Translations under genes and position numbers: made by a program
Assembly: GCA_036496425.1 (NCBI GenBank)
Contig: DASXLG010000038.1
Coordinates: 1-39,783 of the forward strand
Direction of reading: 5' to 3'
DNA from: Terriglobia bacterium
GTDB taxonomy: Bacteria > Acidobacteriota > Terriglobia > 20CM-2-55-15
Length of the DNA stretch: 39,783 bases
The notes under the pieces: model-generated
Told to the model about the DNA's origin: nothing
Seen by the model: only the letters and a program-made list of their open reading frames with translations
Database searches by the model: none
Part shown: positions 1 to 8,276 of the stretch, one piece after another
Position numbering within the stretch: the first letter of the stretch is position 1
Layout of the letters: every line of letters starts with the position of its first letter

Positions 1-2063
1 TTGATCGTCCCGCCGGCAGGGTTCGAGGCGGTCACGGTGTATTTGTAGAGGTCTCCATCGGCTGTCTGAATCGTGAGCGGATTGCTCGTGATCAGCGGAT
101 TCTCGTTCGTCTGAAGATCGGGAGGAAGATCATAAGCAGCGTCGTACCGCGTTCCGCTAAATATCGTTCCATCGATGCCGGCGGCCGAATAGCCCATGCC
201 GTGCTTTGCAAAGATCGTCCATATCACGGTACGGTTGCCGCCGTTATTGTCGGCCTGATCCGCCGAAAGAATCCCGTCGCGCGCATCCGTCATTGCCGGA
301 TTACACGGAGTGGCTTTCAAGCCATCCAGAACCAGCTTGTCTGTGGTAGCGGGACCCAGTGATTTTCGCAAATCCCACAACGTTGCGGTCCAGATCTCAC
401 CATCATCGTGCACCTCATATCCATGACTGCCTGTGCCGATGTCCTCATAAGTCAGTGGATATCCTTCGTAGCTGTACCGGCGTTGACCGGAAACGAAGTT
501 CTGGCCGGAGTACCCGCCAAATACAGGGTTATTGAAATAGCTGATGGCAAAGTAGTCCGACCAACCCTCACCCATTCCGCCGGACTGTATTTTGGTAAGA
601 CAGGTCGTGCTTGTCTTGGCGCCCACCAGGCGATTGCTGACTCCATGACCGTATTCGTGAACGATGACCTGTCCGTCATAGTCCGCGTCCAGGTCATCTG
701 TCCGTGAGGTTGTGTTTCGTGTAAATATGGCCATGCGCATCTTCGGAGGCATTCCCTCAGGAGTCGGACTGAAGTCCGCGTTGTCCATAAACCCGCCAAA
801 CTGCGCCTCGGCCATGACCGCATCATTACCGGCTCCGCCGTGTCCCAGGTTATCCGTTTGAAAATTCCCGGCAGCTTCGTTGAAACCCAGACCGTAGTAA
901 AAGTCATGCGCGAGATTGACAAAATAGAACAGGCTCGTGACGGCGGCCGGTTGATAGCTTCTTGGATCGAGCTGAACGGTTCCGTCTCCGAACGGGAAGT
1001 TAAAAGTCTGATTCGTACTCAAGGCGCGGCCGGCCTGCATATTGGAGTTCGTCAGGGTATCGGGCTGATCATTACCATCGGTATCCAGGTAAGCGTCGAC
1101 ATTGTTGCCGGTGGTTACCGTTGCGGTTGAGGGGAGCCAGCTGTCCGGAAAAGTTACAAGGCTTCTTGTGCCGGTCGACGGAGACTGCGGCCACACATTG
1201 CCCTGAAACGATGAAACATACAGATTGTGACGAAGCAGGAGCGCTCCGGTTGCTGCATCGACAACCAGTTCGTACCAGCGCTGCTGATCCAGCTCGAGAA
1301 AAACCCGGTAAGCCAGACGCGCCGATGACGCGTTCATAGGAAAAACCGTCAATTCCGCCGTTATCGGGCTGTATCTGCCCCCGCGGGGGTTGGCGAATGT
1401 CGTCTTATTGTCCGTGCCTGGCATCACGGAGAGCGTTGCCGCCAGAGCGGTCCCGCTACCGGCAAAGGCCGCCCTGACCGCATTTTCGGGAGTCAGCCGC
1501 GCCGCCGTTGACACATTCAATCCGGGCGTAACATCTCCTGTTGCGATCTGGATGATTTCTCCAGCTTTATTCAAGGTGAATTTGATCTGGCCGTTGAACA
1601 CATCGATGCCGTTGACAGTCTGGTTGAAAGCGACGAACCTCGCGCTATCCGTCGTGTCGTCAACAAGAAGCCGGAGGCCGTCGATTTCGGCCGGAGTCAT
1701 GGGGAAAATGTCAGTGCGCCCCCTTAGAAAGCCTCTGGCTATTTCGGAGGCTGAAAGGCTGGAAGGAGCGCTGAGAGAATGCCCGTCGCGCAGATACAGT
1801 TTAGGCATTCCGTACTTGCTGGGAACAATCCGGGTCCCCTGCCCGGCTTCCTCAGGCCGCCTCGCAAATGCCGTCAGCGCAGCCGAGCGGCGGTCCACCA
1901 CAGTTCTGGACTCGGCTTCCGAGGATGATGTGGTTGCCGCAAGCGCCGACTCGCGGATGTCGAAGTCGGGGAGAGATCTTTTCCCGCCGGTTCCGGACTG
2001 CCCCGCAGCGAGGGAACAACTGATGCCGAACACGATAATCCCGAAAATGCATCCTTTTAGCAC
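1..2063 (-). CDS. Secreted fungalysin-type (M36) zinc metalloprotease, partial (C-terminus beyond left edge)
   Basis: An open frame of about 687 codons runs from a GTG at 2063 off the left edge. The GTG is chosen because GGAGGA lies just upstream and a hydrophobic signal peptide (MLKGCIFGIIVFG..., ending near AAG-Q) follows at once. An FTP/PepSY-like propeptide region covers roughly residues 60-300. The catalytic motif HEYGHGVSNRL begins at H469 (bases 645-659); E499 in GMGEGWSD is the expected third zinc ligand. HEYGHGVSNRL and GEGWSD are hallmarks of M36 fungalysins, secreted endopeptidases made as inhibitory-propeptide precursors. The last visible residues (about 660-687) resemble the start of an Ig-like or other C-terminal extension (TASNPAGGTI), so the whole protein is probably larger than a minimal fungalysin. 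It is followed in reverse by no partner gene. Family call is firm; substrate is unknown. Confidence 0.9.
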   Translation of the reverse strand, partial: MLKGCIFGIIVFGISCSLAAGQSGTGGKRSLPDFDIRESALAATTSSSEAESRTVVDRRSAALTAFARRPEEAGQGTRIVPSKYGMPKLYLRDGHSLSAPSSLSASEIARGFLRGRTDIFPMTPAEIDGLRLLVDDTTDSARFVAFNQTVNGIDVFNGQIKFTLNKAGEIIQIATGDVTPGLNVSTAARLTPENAVRAAFAGSGTALAATLSVMPGTDNKTTFANPRGGRYSPITAELTVFPMNASSARLAYRVFLELDQQRWYELVVDAATGALLLRHNLYVSSFQGNVWPQSPSTGTRSLVTFPDSWLPSTATVTTGNNVDAYLDTDGNDQPDTLTNSNMQAGRALSTNQTFNFPFGDGTVQLDPRSYQPAAVTSLFYFVNLAHDFYYGLGFNEAAGNFQTDNLGHGGAGNDAVMAEAQFGGFMDNADFSPTPEGMPPKMRMAIFTRNTTSRTDDLDADYDGQVIVHEYGHGVSNRLVGAKTSTTCLTKIQSGGMGEGWSDYFAISYFNNPVFGGYSGQNFVSGQRRYSYEGYPLTYEDIGTGSHGYEVHDDGEIWTATLWDLRKSLGPATTDKLVLDGLKATPCNPAMTDARDGILSADQADNNGGNRTVIWTIFAKHGMGYSAAGIDGTIFSGTRYDAAYDLPPDLQTNENPLITSNPLTIQTADGDLYKYTVTASNPAGGTI

Positions 2064-2142
2064 AGATCCTCCGCACGAACTTCGAGGCGTAGCGGGGATT
2101 CTACCGGTCCATCGCTCGAATTGCATCCCAAATTATTGGTCT

Positions 2143-2176
2143 GTTAATGCTAGAGTCCTGCTCCGTCGTTAATGCT
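2143..2176. repeat. Two direct repeats GTTAATGCT, 25-bp period, upstream of the protease gene
   Basis: GTTAATGCT occurs at 2143-2151 and again at 2168-2176 (GTTAATGCTAG and GTTAATGCTGG). They sit in the 126-bp stretch between the protease start and the terminator of the ankyrin operon, about 80-115 bases upstream of the protease GTG. Paired direct repeats spaced about two helical turns plus are a common layout for response-regulator sites, but no known binding consensus is recognised. Confidence 0.35.
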
Positions 2177-2189
2177 GGCATTGGGGAAT

Positions 2190-2227
2190 AAAAAAGGGCC
2201 CATCCGCATTTGACGGACGGGCCCTTT
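2190..2227 (-). terminator. Intrinsic terminator of the DUF1592-DUF1552-ankyrin operon
   Basis: An 11-bp GC-rich stem (2196-2206 with 2214-2224; one mismatch) encloses the 7-base loop 2207-2213. Read on the minus strand the stem is followed by a run of T (2190-2195). It begins 16 bases after the ankyrin-gene stop codon, the usual position for a rho-independent terminator. Confidence 0.85.
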
Positions 2228-2242
2228 CAGTTCAGCAGACGG

Positions 2243-4105
2243 CTATTGGCCGGAGTCGCAAGCCTCGGTAATGCAGATCGATTCGAGCGTACGGCCCATC
2301 GGGGGCGCCGGCAGTCCCGCCGCGATCAGCAGTTTGCGAATGAGGGCTCCCGCATCCGGATGAGGGATGGCGGATTGCACGCCGACGCGGACGAGGCCGT
2401 CCGCGTAGTCGACGGGTTCCCAGGTGTGAACGGCGAGCTTGCCGCCGCGGTTGTCTGTATTGCCGTAATCACGGACGTCCAGTTTCGCGCCGTGGTCGTA
2501 CAGCATCTGAATCACAACAGGGCGGCCTTTGTGCGCAGCGCCGTGCAGGGCGACACGCCCGGTGTCGGCTTGAGCATTCGGATCGAGGCCAAGGTCCAAC
2601 AGCATCTTCACGGCTTCTTCGTTTTCCTTGACGCCCCACTCGTAGGTGATGCCTTCGACCCAGCCGATCCCGGCCGCGACCTGAAGAGGGGTAACGCCAA
2701 GAACCGTATTGATCTTCGGATCGGCGCCGTGGGCCAGAAGAAGTTTCATCAGCACGACGTCGCCGGATTGCGACGCCCGGAGGAACGCGGTCGCGCCGTC
2801 CTCACTGAGCCATTGATTCGTGAACACGGTGCGCGTCTCGGTACTGTCCTTCATTCGGGCGTTTACGTCCGCGCCTTTGTCGAGGAGCAGCTTGATGAAA
2901 TCGAGATGATCCATGTCCGGCTTGCGGACCGGATAATCGCCGCTCTCGATGTTGCGGTTGTCCGTCGCGATGTAAAGCGGAGTCCAGTTGCCTTTGTTGG
3001 CAAGATTCGGATTGGCGCCGTGATCGAGCAGGTAGGAGCCAAGCTTGTAGTACCGGTTTTGAGTCGCGACAAGCAGAGGGCTCCAGCCGTAACCCGACAC
3101 CTGGTTGATATCGACGCCGGCGGCAAGCAACGCTTTAACCGATTCGACGTCGTTGGACCGGGCAGCGTAGATCAACGGCGTTAATGCGCCGCCGTCGTTC
3201 GGAGTACCTCTGCCGCGTCCGCCTCCGCCGCCGACTGCTGCAGCTGCATCGTCTCCCTGGTCGTCACCGGCGGCAGCATCACCTGCGGCCGCTCCAGCAG
3301 CGGCCCCGCGGGCGCCGCCACGGCCTGCAGCCGCGCCGCGCTGACCTGCGCCGCCGCGTTGTCCCTGGGCAGCCTGCGGCGGTTGCGCATTTGCTCCAAC
3401 AACAGCTCCAGCGTCCTCGCGCGGAGGCAACGCGGTTCCAAATGCCTGGCCCGCAGCCAAAGCTGCACCTTGAGCGGCGACTTGTTTCCGCGGATCGTTC
3501 GCCTTGCCGAGCGCGGGTCCTTTTCCGCGAGGGGCGGGATTCGATCGCGCATTGATATCGGCGCCGCGCTGAATCAAAAATTGAACGGCCGGGGCATGCG
3601 CTTCATCCGCCGCCCACATGATCGGCGTTGTTCCGCGAGCCGTGTCTTTCGCGTTCAGATCCGCGCCGTGATCGATAAGGACCTTCATGGCCTCGACGTT
3701 GCCCGTGCGCGCTGCAGCCATCAACGGCGTTCTTCCCAATGGAAGGTGTTCATTAGGATCGGCGCCGGCAGCCAAAAGCGCGGAGATCATGGCGGCGTCG
3801 CCGTTGATGCCTGCAAGCCAAAGCGGAGTCGAACCCTCGCGGTTCGCCACCTTGACATTCGCGCCTGCGCGAATCAACAGGTCCGCCATTTCTTTATCGC
3901 TCTTGTAAGCGGCCCAATGCATGGCCGTGGCTCCATCGGGCTGCGGAGCGTTGACGTCTGCGTGTTGCTGGATCAGCGTCCGGATGGCAGCTTTATCGCC
4001 GCGCATGGCTGCATCTGCAACGTCGCTGCGTCCGGCGCCGATCATCGCTGCGGCGGATGCCAGCAGAACCAGTGCACAGACTCCCGTAACGTGTTTGAGG
4101 TTCAT
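2243..4105 (-). CDS. Secreted ankyrin-repeat protein
   Basis: 620 residues. A signal peptide (about 1-25, hydrophobic ALVLLASAAAMIGAG) is followed by two ankyrin blocks, about residues 28-186 (five repeats with typical G-TPL-AA and LL-GAD-N signatures) and 307-575 (about six), separated by an Ala/Gly/Arg/Gln-rich low-complexity linker at about 187-306. The C-terminus ends in PPMGRTLESICITEACDSG with two cysteines. Ankyrin repeats bind proteins; an exported copy is expected to act in the periplasm or outside. Its ATG overlaps the TAA of the DUF1552 gene (TAATG), implying translational coupling, and the terminator follows. It is the last gene of the operon, so it probably works with the DUF1592/DUF1552 proteins, but its partner is not known. 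Confidence 0.9.
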   Translation of the reverse strand: MNLKHVTGVCALVLLASAAAMIGAGRSDVADAAMRGDKAAIRTLIQQHADVNAPQPDGATAMHWAAYKSDKEMADLLIRAGANVKVANREGSTPLWLAGINGDAAMISALLAAGADPNEHLPLGRTPLMAAARTGNVEAMKVLIDHGADLNAKDTARGTTPIMWAADEAHAPAVQFLIQRGADINARSNPAPRGKGPALGKANDPRKQVAAQGAALAAGQAFGTALPPREDAGAVVGANAQPPQAAQGQRGGAGQRGAAAGRGGARGAAAGAAAGDAAAGDDQGDDAAAAVGGGGGRGRGTPNDGGALTPLIYAARSNDVESVKALLAAGVDINQVSGYGWSPLLVATQNRYYKLGSYLLDHGANPNLANKGNWTPLYIATDNRNIESGDYPVRKPDMDHLDFIKLLLDKGADVNARMKDSTETRTVFTNQWLSEDGATAFLRASQSGDVVLMKLLLAHGADPKINTVLGVTPLQVAAGIGWVEGITYEWGVKENEEAVKMLLDLGLDPNAQADTGRVALHGAAHKGRPVVIQMLYDHGAKLDVRDYGNTDNRGGKLAVHTWEPVDYADGLVRVGVQSAIPHPDAGALIRKLLIAAGLPAPPMGRTLESICITEACDSGQ

Positions 4106-5451
4106 TACAGATTCTCCAACCGGCCTGTACTATCGCCGATGCTTTCGAGGTGAATGTCGTATTTGTCCAGGATACTCAACAGGAGATTCCCGGTGGGCAC
4201 CTGCTTCGAGGGATATGCCAGATGCCGGTTCCCTTTGATTTTGCCGTTCAATCCGCCGACCAGCACGTGCGGAACGTCGTAATGCTGATGCTGATTCGAG
4301 TTGCCCATGTTGCTCCCGTATAGAATCAACGAGTGATCGAGCACCGTTCCGTCGCCTTCCTTGATCTTTGAAAGGTTCTCGACCAGGTGGGCCAGCATCT
4401 TGATGTGATATTGATTCAACTTCGCATAATTCTCGATGATCTTGGGATTTTCTCCATGATGGGATCCGCCATGGAAACCGAGCGTTGGCGCTTCGCTTGC
4501 CGGATACGTACGGCCGGTCAGGTCGCGCGCGAAGATCAGTGTGCCGACCCGCGTAATATCCGCCTGGAAGGCCAGGGAGAGCAGATCGAATTGCAGCTTG
4601 ATGTGTTCGTCGAAGGTTTGCGGCACGCCGACCGGAACGGCCATGTCTTCCGGCGCGACCGTTGAGGCCTTCATCGCGATGTCCAGCCGGCGCTCGATCT
4701 CGCGCACGTTTTCGGCGTAGGTATCGAGCCGTCCGCGGTCCGAAACGCTCAGGTCCTTGCGCAGGCGCGCGAGGCTGCCGCCGACCGAATCCAGAATACT
4801 CTGATCGCGTTTCCGCCGTGCGGCCCGCTGCTCGACGGTGGTGCCATCGCCGAACATGCGCTCGAAAACCACTTGCGGATTCAGTTCCATCGGCAGCGGA
4901 TCTGTCGGCGACGTCCATGAGATCGTGTTCGTGTAGACACAACTATAGCCTTCGCCGCAGTTGCTCGAGTTGGAGCCCGGATCCTCGACGGCCAGCTGCA
5001 TGGACGGCATCAAATTACCCTGGCCGATCTTCTGCGCGATCATCTGGTCGATCGTGGTTCCCGCATACACATCGGGGCCCGCCGTTTTCCTCGGCTTGTT
5101 GGCGCACATGAATGCGGCGGCGACCCAGTGGTCCGCGCCGGTCGCTCCGGGAGGCGGCTCTGCGGAACGCGAATGCAGGCCGGTGAGCTGGGTCACATAC
5201 TCTCGAAAGGGTTCGAGAGGCTTGTAGCAGAACTTGAAGTCGAAGTCCGTGCCCACCTTTTCCGGTATCCACCAGCCCGGGGCGATGCCGTGCGGCACGA
5301 AGCAGCCGACAAAGCGGGGTTTCGGATTGGCCGCCGTTTGTGCCAGCGCGGTCGCAGCCGGCACCATCGCGTCCAGGAAAGGCAGCGCCAATACGGCGCC
5401 CGCGCCTTTCAGTACCGTTCGCCTGGAAATGTGCTTCTTAGTGATAAACAT
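4105..5451 (-). CDS. DUF1552 family protein, Tat-exported
   Basis: 448 residues. The N-terminus has a twin-arginine signal (ISRRTVLKGAGA, Arg10-Arg11) followed by a hydrophobic stretch and an ALAQ cleavage-like site, so the protein is probably folded in the cytoplasm and exported by Tat. The remainder matches DUF1552 (related to the alkaline-phosphatase-like DUF1501 group): PRFVGCFVPHGIAPGWW near 45, a Gly-Ser-rich SNSSNCGEGYSC segment near 160, FHGGSHHGE near 335 and LILYGSNMGNSNQHQHYDVP near 385. Family members are found next to DUF1592 cytochromes; no enzyme activity is established to my knowledge. Start is supported by AAGGAG nine bases upstream of the ATG. It lies 62 bp after the DUF1592 gene and overlaps the ankyrin gene. 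Confidence 0.93.
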   Translation of the reverse strand: MFITKKHISRRTVLKGAGAVLALPFLDAMVPAATALAQTAANPKPRFVGCFVPHGIAPGWWIPEKVGTDFDFKFCYKPLEPFREYVTQLTGLHSRSAEPPPGATGADHWVAAAFMCANKPRKTAGPDVYAGTTIDQMIAQKIGQGNLMPSMQLAVEDPGSNSSNCGEGYSCVYTNTISWTSPTDPLPMELNPQVVFERMFGDGTTVEQRAARRKRDQSILDSVGGSLARLRKDLSVSDRGRLDTYAENVREIERRLDIAMKASTVAPEDMAVPVGVPQTFDEHIKLQFDLLSLAFQADITRVGTLIFARDLTGRTYPASEAPTLGFHGGSHHGENPKIIENYAKLNQYHIKMLAHLVENLSKIKEGDGTVLDHSLILYGSNMGNSNQHQHYDVPHVLVGGLNGKIKGNRHLAYPSKQVPTGNLLLSILDKYDIHLESIGDSTGRLENL

Positions 5452-5513
5452 GTTTTAATGCTCCTTATTATTGAAGGCTGCGCGCTGTCGCGCTTGCGCT
5501 TCGCGTATTATTA

Positions 5514-7976
5514 CTAACGCGCCGCCGTTAGCGGGGCGGCTTTCATGTTCATCTGGAATGCAGGGCTCTTGACGACGCCGAGCACAAGAGACGAAAACTT
5601 ATAATTGTTGGCCGACGCGTCGCGAACGATCGAACGAACCAGCGGCATGTCGGGATATTCGACGCCACGGCCGAGACCGTAGGTCAGAAGCTTCTCGGCA
5701 ACGACGCGCATAAACGTATCCTGGCGTTTGACCAGCACGTCGCGAAGGCTCTTCACGCCGTCCACTTTCGTTCCATCCACGATGACGCCGCTGGCATCGA
5801 TAGGCTGGCCTTCATCCTGGGTCCGCCACATACCGACAGCGTCGAAATTTTCCAGCGCCAGGCCGAGCGGCTCAAAGATCTGATGGCAGGTGTTGCACGT
5901 CGGATTCGAATGATGCGCTTCCATCGTCTGTCGCATCGTCGGCGCCTTCGCATTGCCGGTCGTGTCTGCCGCTTTTTCCTTGATCGCCGGAACGTTTGGC
6001 GGCGGATCCGGCGGGCTGACGCCCAGGAAAGTCTGCAGGAACCACTTGCCGCGTTGCACCGGAGAAGTGCGGGCCGCGTTCGAAGTCACTGTCAGCAGCG
6101 CCCCCTTGCCGAGCAGGCCGCGCCGCATGTCCATATCCGGGCCCAGCGTCACACGGCGGAATTGCGGGCCGTAGATATTGGGGATTCCATAGTGTTTGGC
6201 CAGCCGCTCGTTGACGTAGGTGTAATCGGCGGTCAGCAGGTCCAGCACGCTGCGATCTTCATGAACGACGCTGCCGAAGAAGAGTTCCACTTCGCGCTGA
6301 AATGCGTCCCTCAGATTGTCATCGTAGTCCGGGAACAGATTCACGACGGGTTCGCTCGTCTTCAACGAACGGACGCTGAGCCACTGTCCGGTGAAATTCG
6401 TAATCAGAGCCTCGGCGCGCGGATCGGCAAGCATGCGCCGCACCTGCTTCTCCAGAACGATGGGATCCTTGAGCTTGCCTTGAACCGCCAGGTCGATCAA
6501 CTGATCGTCGGGGACACTGCTCCACAAAAAGAACGATAAGCGCGATGCCAGCTCGAGGTCGGTGATGCGATAGGCCTTCCCGACGGCAATACCTGCCGGC
6601 TCGCGTTCTCCGCGATAGACGAATTCAGGATCCGCAAGGATGCGCTGCAAAGCCGCTTCGATACCCTGATCGAAAGTGCCGCCTTCTTTCCGGCCGGCGA
6701 GATAGAAGTCCGTCAGCGACTCCATGTCCGCCGGCGTAGCGGGCCGCCGGAACGCGTGCTTTGTTAAAGTCGAGATGATGGTTCGGGCGCAGGTGTTTTC
6801 GTCCCGGGCCGTCGCCGGATGGCAGACAAAAATCTTCTGCCGGCTCGCTGTATCTTGCGCGCCCTGGGCATTGTATGGACCTTCGATCACGACTTGCCCG
6901 ACGTGGGGATAGAACTGATATCCCGGGATGTCTCCGGGGGTGTTCATGGTGCGTTCGAACGGCCGGTTCAATTCCGTAGCTGGCAGATCATTCGTTGCGA
7001 TGAAGGTTACGCCGACGGTATGCAATCCGGCCTTGAGCGGGATGCGGGGACTGCGTCCTCCGTTGCCGCGCGTATTCGCGATTTCCTTGTCCCAATCGAA
7101 CAGCTTGACGCGCGAGCCGTCGACAGTAACCTCGAGCTGCTCCCCTTTGATTTGCCCGAGCACGGCCTGGAAGTATCCCGTGATGCCCGTGACTTTGAAG
7201 GTGTATTCGCCGTCTGCCGGGAAGTCATATTTGATCAGCATGCCGCCGCGGGTTCCGAAAGGCAGTCCCTCGACATGGAAGTTCTGCGCGGTATCCGGCG
7301 GAACTTCGAACACGCCCTGCGTTGGAGCCGAGACATCGCCAATCGCGAGCCGGCTGATTTTTCCCGCAGCCGAAAGATACGCCTCCATCAAAGCGGGCGA
7401 CATCGTCAGAGCGCCGGCAATGTTGTCGAAACCGCGGGTGGAATCGTCGGGCGGAAGGAACTTCGTGGAGTCGACTTCGAGGCCGATCAGATCACGAATC
7501 GCATTCGCGTACTCGGTGCGATTCAGGCGATGGAGTCCGGGCGACGGAACGCTGGTGACGGCGCTGCGATCGAGTTCGTTTTCCGTCCAGACCACAAAGG
7601 CATTCAGGGTTGCGGGATCCGGACGCTTCATTCCCTTGGGCGGCATCATGCCCGCGCGCAGCTTGCGGACGACCTTCTCACCGATTTCCGCATGCTGGCC
7701 GATATGCGCAATATCGAGTTCATCCAACAGCAGGTTCGCCGTCTTCAGCTTGACGTTGTGACATGTCACGCAATACTGATCGAGAAGCGCACGCTGAGCT
7801 GTGGCATCCCGGGCGGGAGCCGGCGTATTCGCCTTCAGCGGCGTTGCCTGCGGCGTCGTTTGTTGCGCAGATCTGGCCACTGGGGCCGCCGTCCTGGTCG
7901 TTTGAGCGGACTGTGCAGATACCATGGCGACTGACATGACAGTCACGGCACCGGCCAGCAATAACTTGGTGTTCAC
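5514..7976 (-). CDS. DUF1592/DUF1587/DUF1588/DUF1585/DUF1595 (PSD1-type) cytochrome c-domain protein
   Basis: 820 residues from a GTG at 7976, chosen over an in-frame GTG at 8000 because GGAGG lies six bases upstream and a signal peptide (KLLLAGAVTVMSVAM, cleaved near VSAQ) starts there. Residues 69-73 are a heme-binding CVTCH in a Planctomycete-type cytochrome c domain (axial Met candidate in AGMMPPKGMK, 109-116). Then come DUF1587 (about 147-210), a beta-rich ligand-binding-like region (240-370), DUF1595 (about 390-455), DUF1592 (465-595), DUF1588 (615-715) with a second heme-type motif CNTCH (694-698), and DUF1585 (735-808). Family members are periplasmic and of unknown function, usually paired with DUF1552. 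It is first in the operon, downstream of the promoter at 8025-8053. A redox role is inferred from the CXXCH motifs. Confidence 0.93.
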   Translation of the reverse strand: MNTKLLLAGAVTVMSVAMVSAQSAQTTRTAAPVARSAQQTTPQATPLKANTPAPARDATAQRALLDQYCVTCHNVKLKTANLLLDELDIAHIGQHAEIGEKVVRKLRAGMMPPKGMKRPDPATLNAFVVWTENELDRSAVTSVPSPGLHRLNRTEYANAIRDLIGLEVDSTKFLPPDDSTRGFDNIAGALTMSPALMEAYLSAAGKISRLAIGDVSAPTQGVFEVPPDTAQNFHVEGLPFGTRGGMLIKYDFPADGEYTFKVTGITGYFQAVLGQIKGEQLEVTVDGSRVKLFDWDKEIANTRGNGGRSPRIPLKAGLHTVGVTFIATNDLPATELNRPFERTMNTPGDIPGYQFYPHVGQVVIEGPYNAQGAQDTASRQKIFVCHPATARDENTCARTIISTLTKHAFRRPATPADMESLTDFYLAGRKEGGTFDQGIEAALQRILADPEFVYRGEREPAGIAVGKAYRITDLELASRLSFFLWSSVPDDQLIDLAVQGKLKDPIVLEKQVRRMLADPRAEALITNFTGQWLSVRSLKTSEPVVNLFPDYDDNLRDAFQREVELFFGSVVHEDRSVLDLLTADYTYVNERLAKHYGIPNIYGPQFRRVTLGPDMDMRRGLLGKGALLTVTSNAARTSPVQRGKWFLQTFLGVSPPDPPPNVPAIKEKAADTTGNAKAPTMRQTMEAHHSNPTCNTCHQIFEPLGLALENFDAVGMWRTQDEGQPIDASGVIVDGTKVDGVKSLRDVLVKRQDTFMRVVAEKLLTYGLGRGVEYPDMPLVRSIVRDASANNYKFSSLVLGVVKSPAFQMNMKAAPLTAAR

Positions 7977-8024
7977 AGGATCCCTCCGTCCTACACGCAC
8001 ATTAATGACATAGAAGTACTTATC

Positions 8025-8053
8025 TCTTTATGCCACCCATGGATTGAAGTCAA
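8025..8053 (-). promoter_or_regulatory. Sigma-70-type promoter for the DUF1592 operon
   Basis: On the minus strand TTGACT (8053-8048), a 17-base spacer, and TAAAGA (8030-8025) precede the DUF1592 gene. Predicted transcription would begin near 8018, giving a leader of about 40 bases that contains the GGAGG ribosome site. Confidence 0.5.
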
Positions 8054-8121
8054 GAATTCTTTGAAAAAATGTCTTCCGGCGGTCACTCTATTTACTTGAC
8101 GTTTTGCCAGACGCGGCGTTG

Positions 8122-8150
8122 TTGACTCCCGATCTTCAGGGTGTTACGTT
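8122..8150 (+). promoter_or_regulatory. Candidate promoter of tRNA-Leu
   Basis: TTGACT (8122-8127) and TACGTT (8145-8150) with a 17-base spacer lie 20 bases upstream of the tRNA. The -35 is good, the -10 only moderate; position is right for a tRNA gene. Confidence 0.4.
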
Positions 8151-8170
8151 CCAGGAGTTCTCGCTCCAGG

Positions 8171-8255
8171 GCCGGAGTGGCGAAATTGGCATACGCAGCA
8201 GACTCAAAATCTGCCGGTACTTAGTACCGTGGGGGTTCAAGTCCCCCCTCCGGCA
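8171..8255 (+). tRNA. tRNA-Leu (anticodon CAA)
   Basis: The acceptor stem GCCGGAG (8171-8177) pairs fully with CTCCGGC (8248-8254); A8255 is the discriminator. The anticodon stem 8198-8202/8210-8214 closes a 7-base loop with CAA at 8205-8207, which reads UUG. A long variable arm (about 8215-8230) marks a class II tRNA, and the T arm GGGGG-TTCAAGT-CCCCC is at 8231-8247. CCA is not encoded. No integrase or duplicated 3' end is seen beside it. The 3' end lies 21 bases from the stop of the convergent DUF1572 gene. Confidence 0.95.
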
Positions 8256-8276
8256 TCACCCCCAGAAATTCCGGTC

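Noticed and set aside
2210-3184. A long open frame on the plus strand opposite the ankyrin gene
   Set aside because: It is the antisense frame of a GC-rich ankyrin gene with clear family motifs on the other strand; it has no recognisable domain.
5452-5513. GC-rich imperfect inverted repeats (GCGC/CGCG words) between the DUF1592 and DUF1552 genes
   Set aside because: May be a processing hairpin within the operon, but pairing is ambiguous and there is no T-run, so I did not call a terminator.
8171-8255. tRNA-Leu as a possible integration site
   Set aside because: No integrase or repeated tRNA 3' end is found nearby, and the flanking genes look ordinary.
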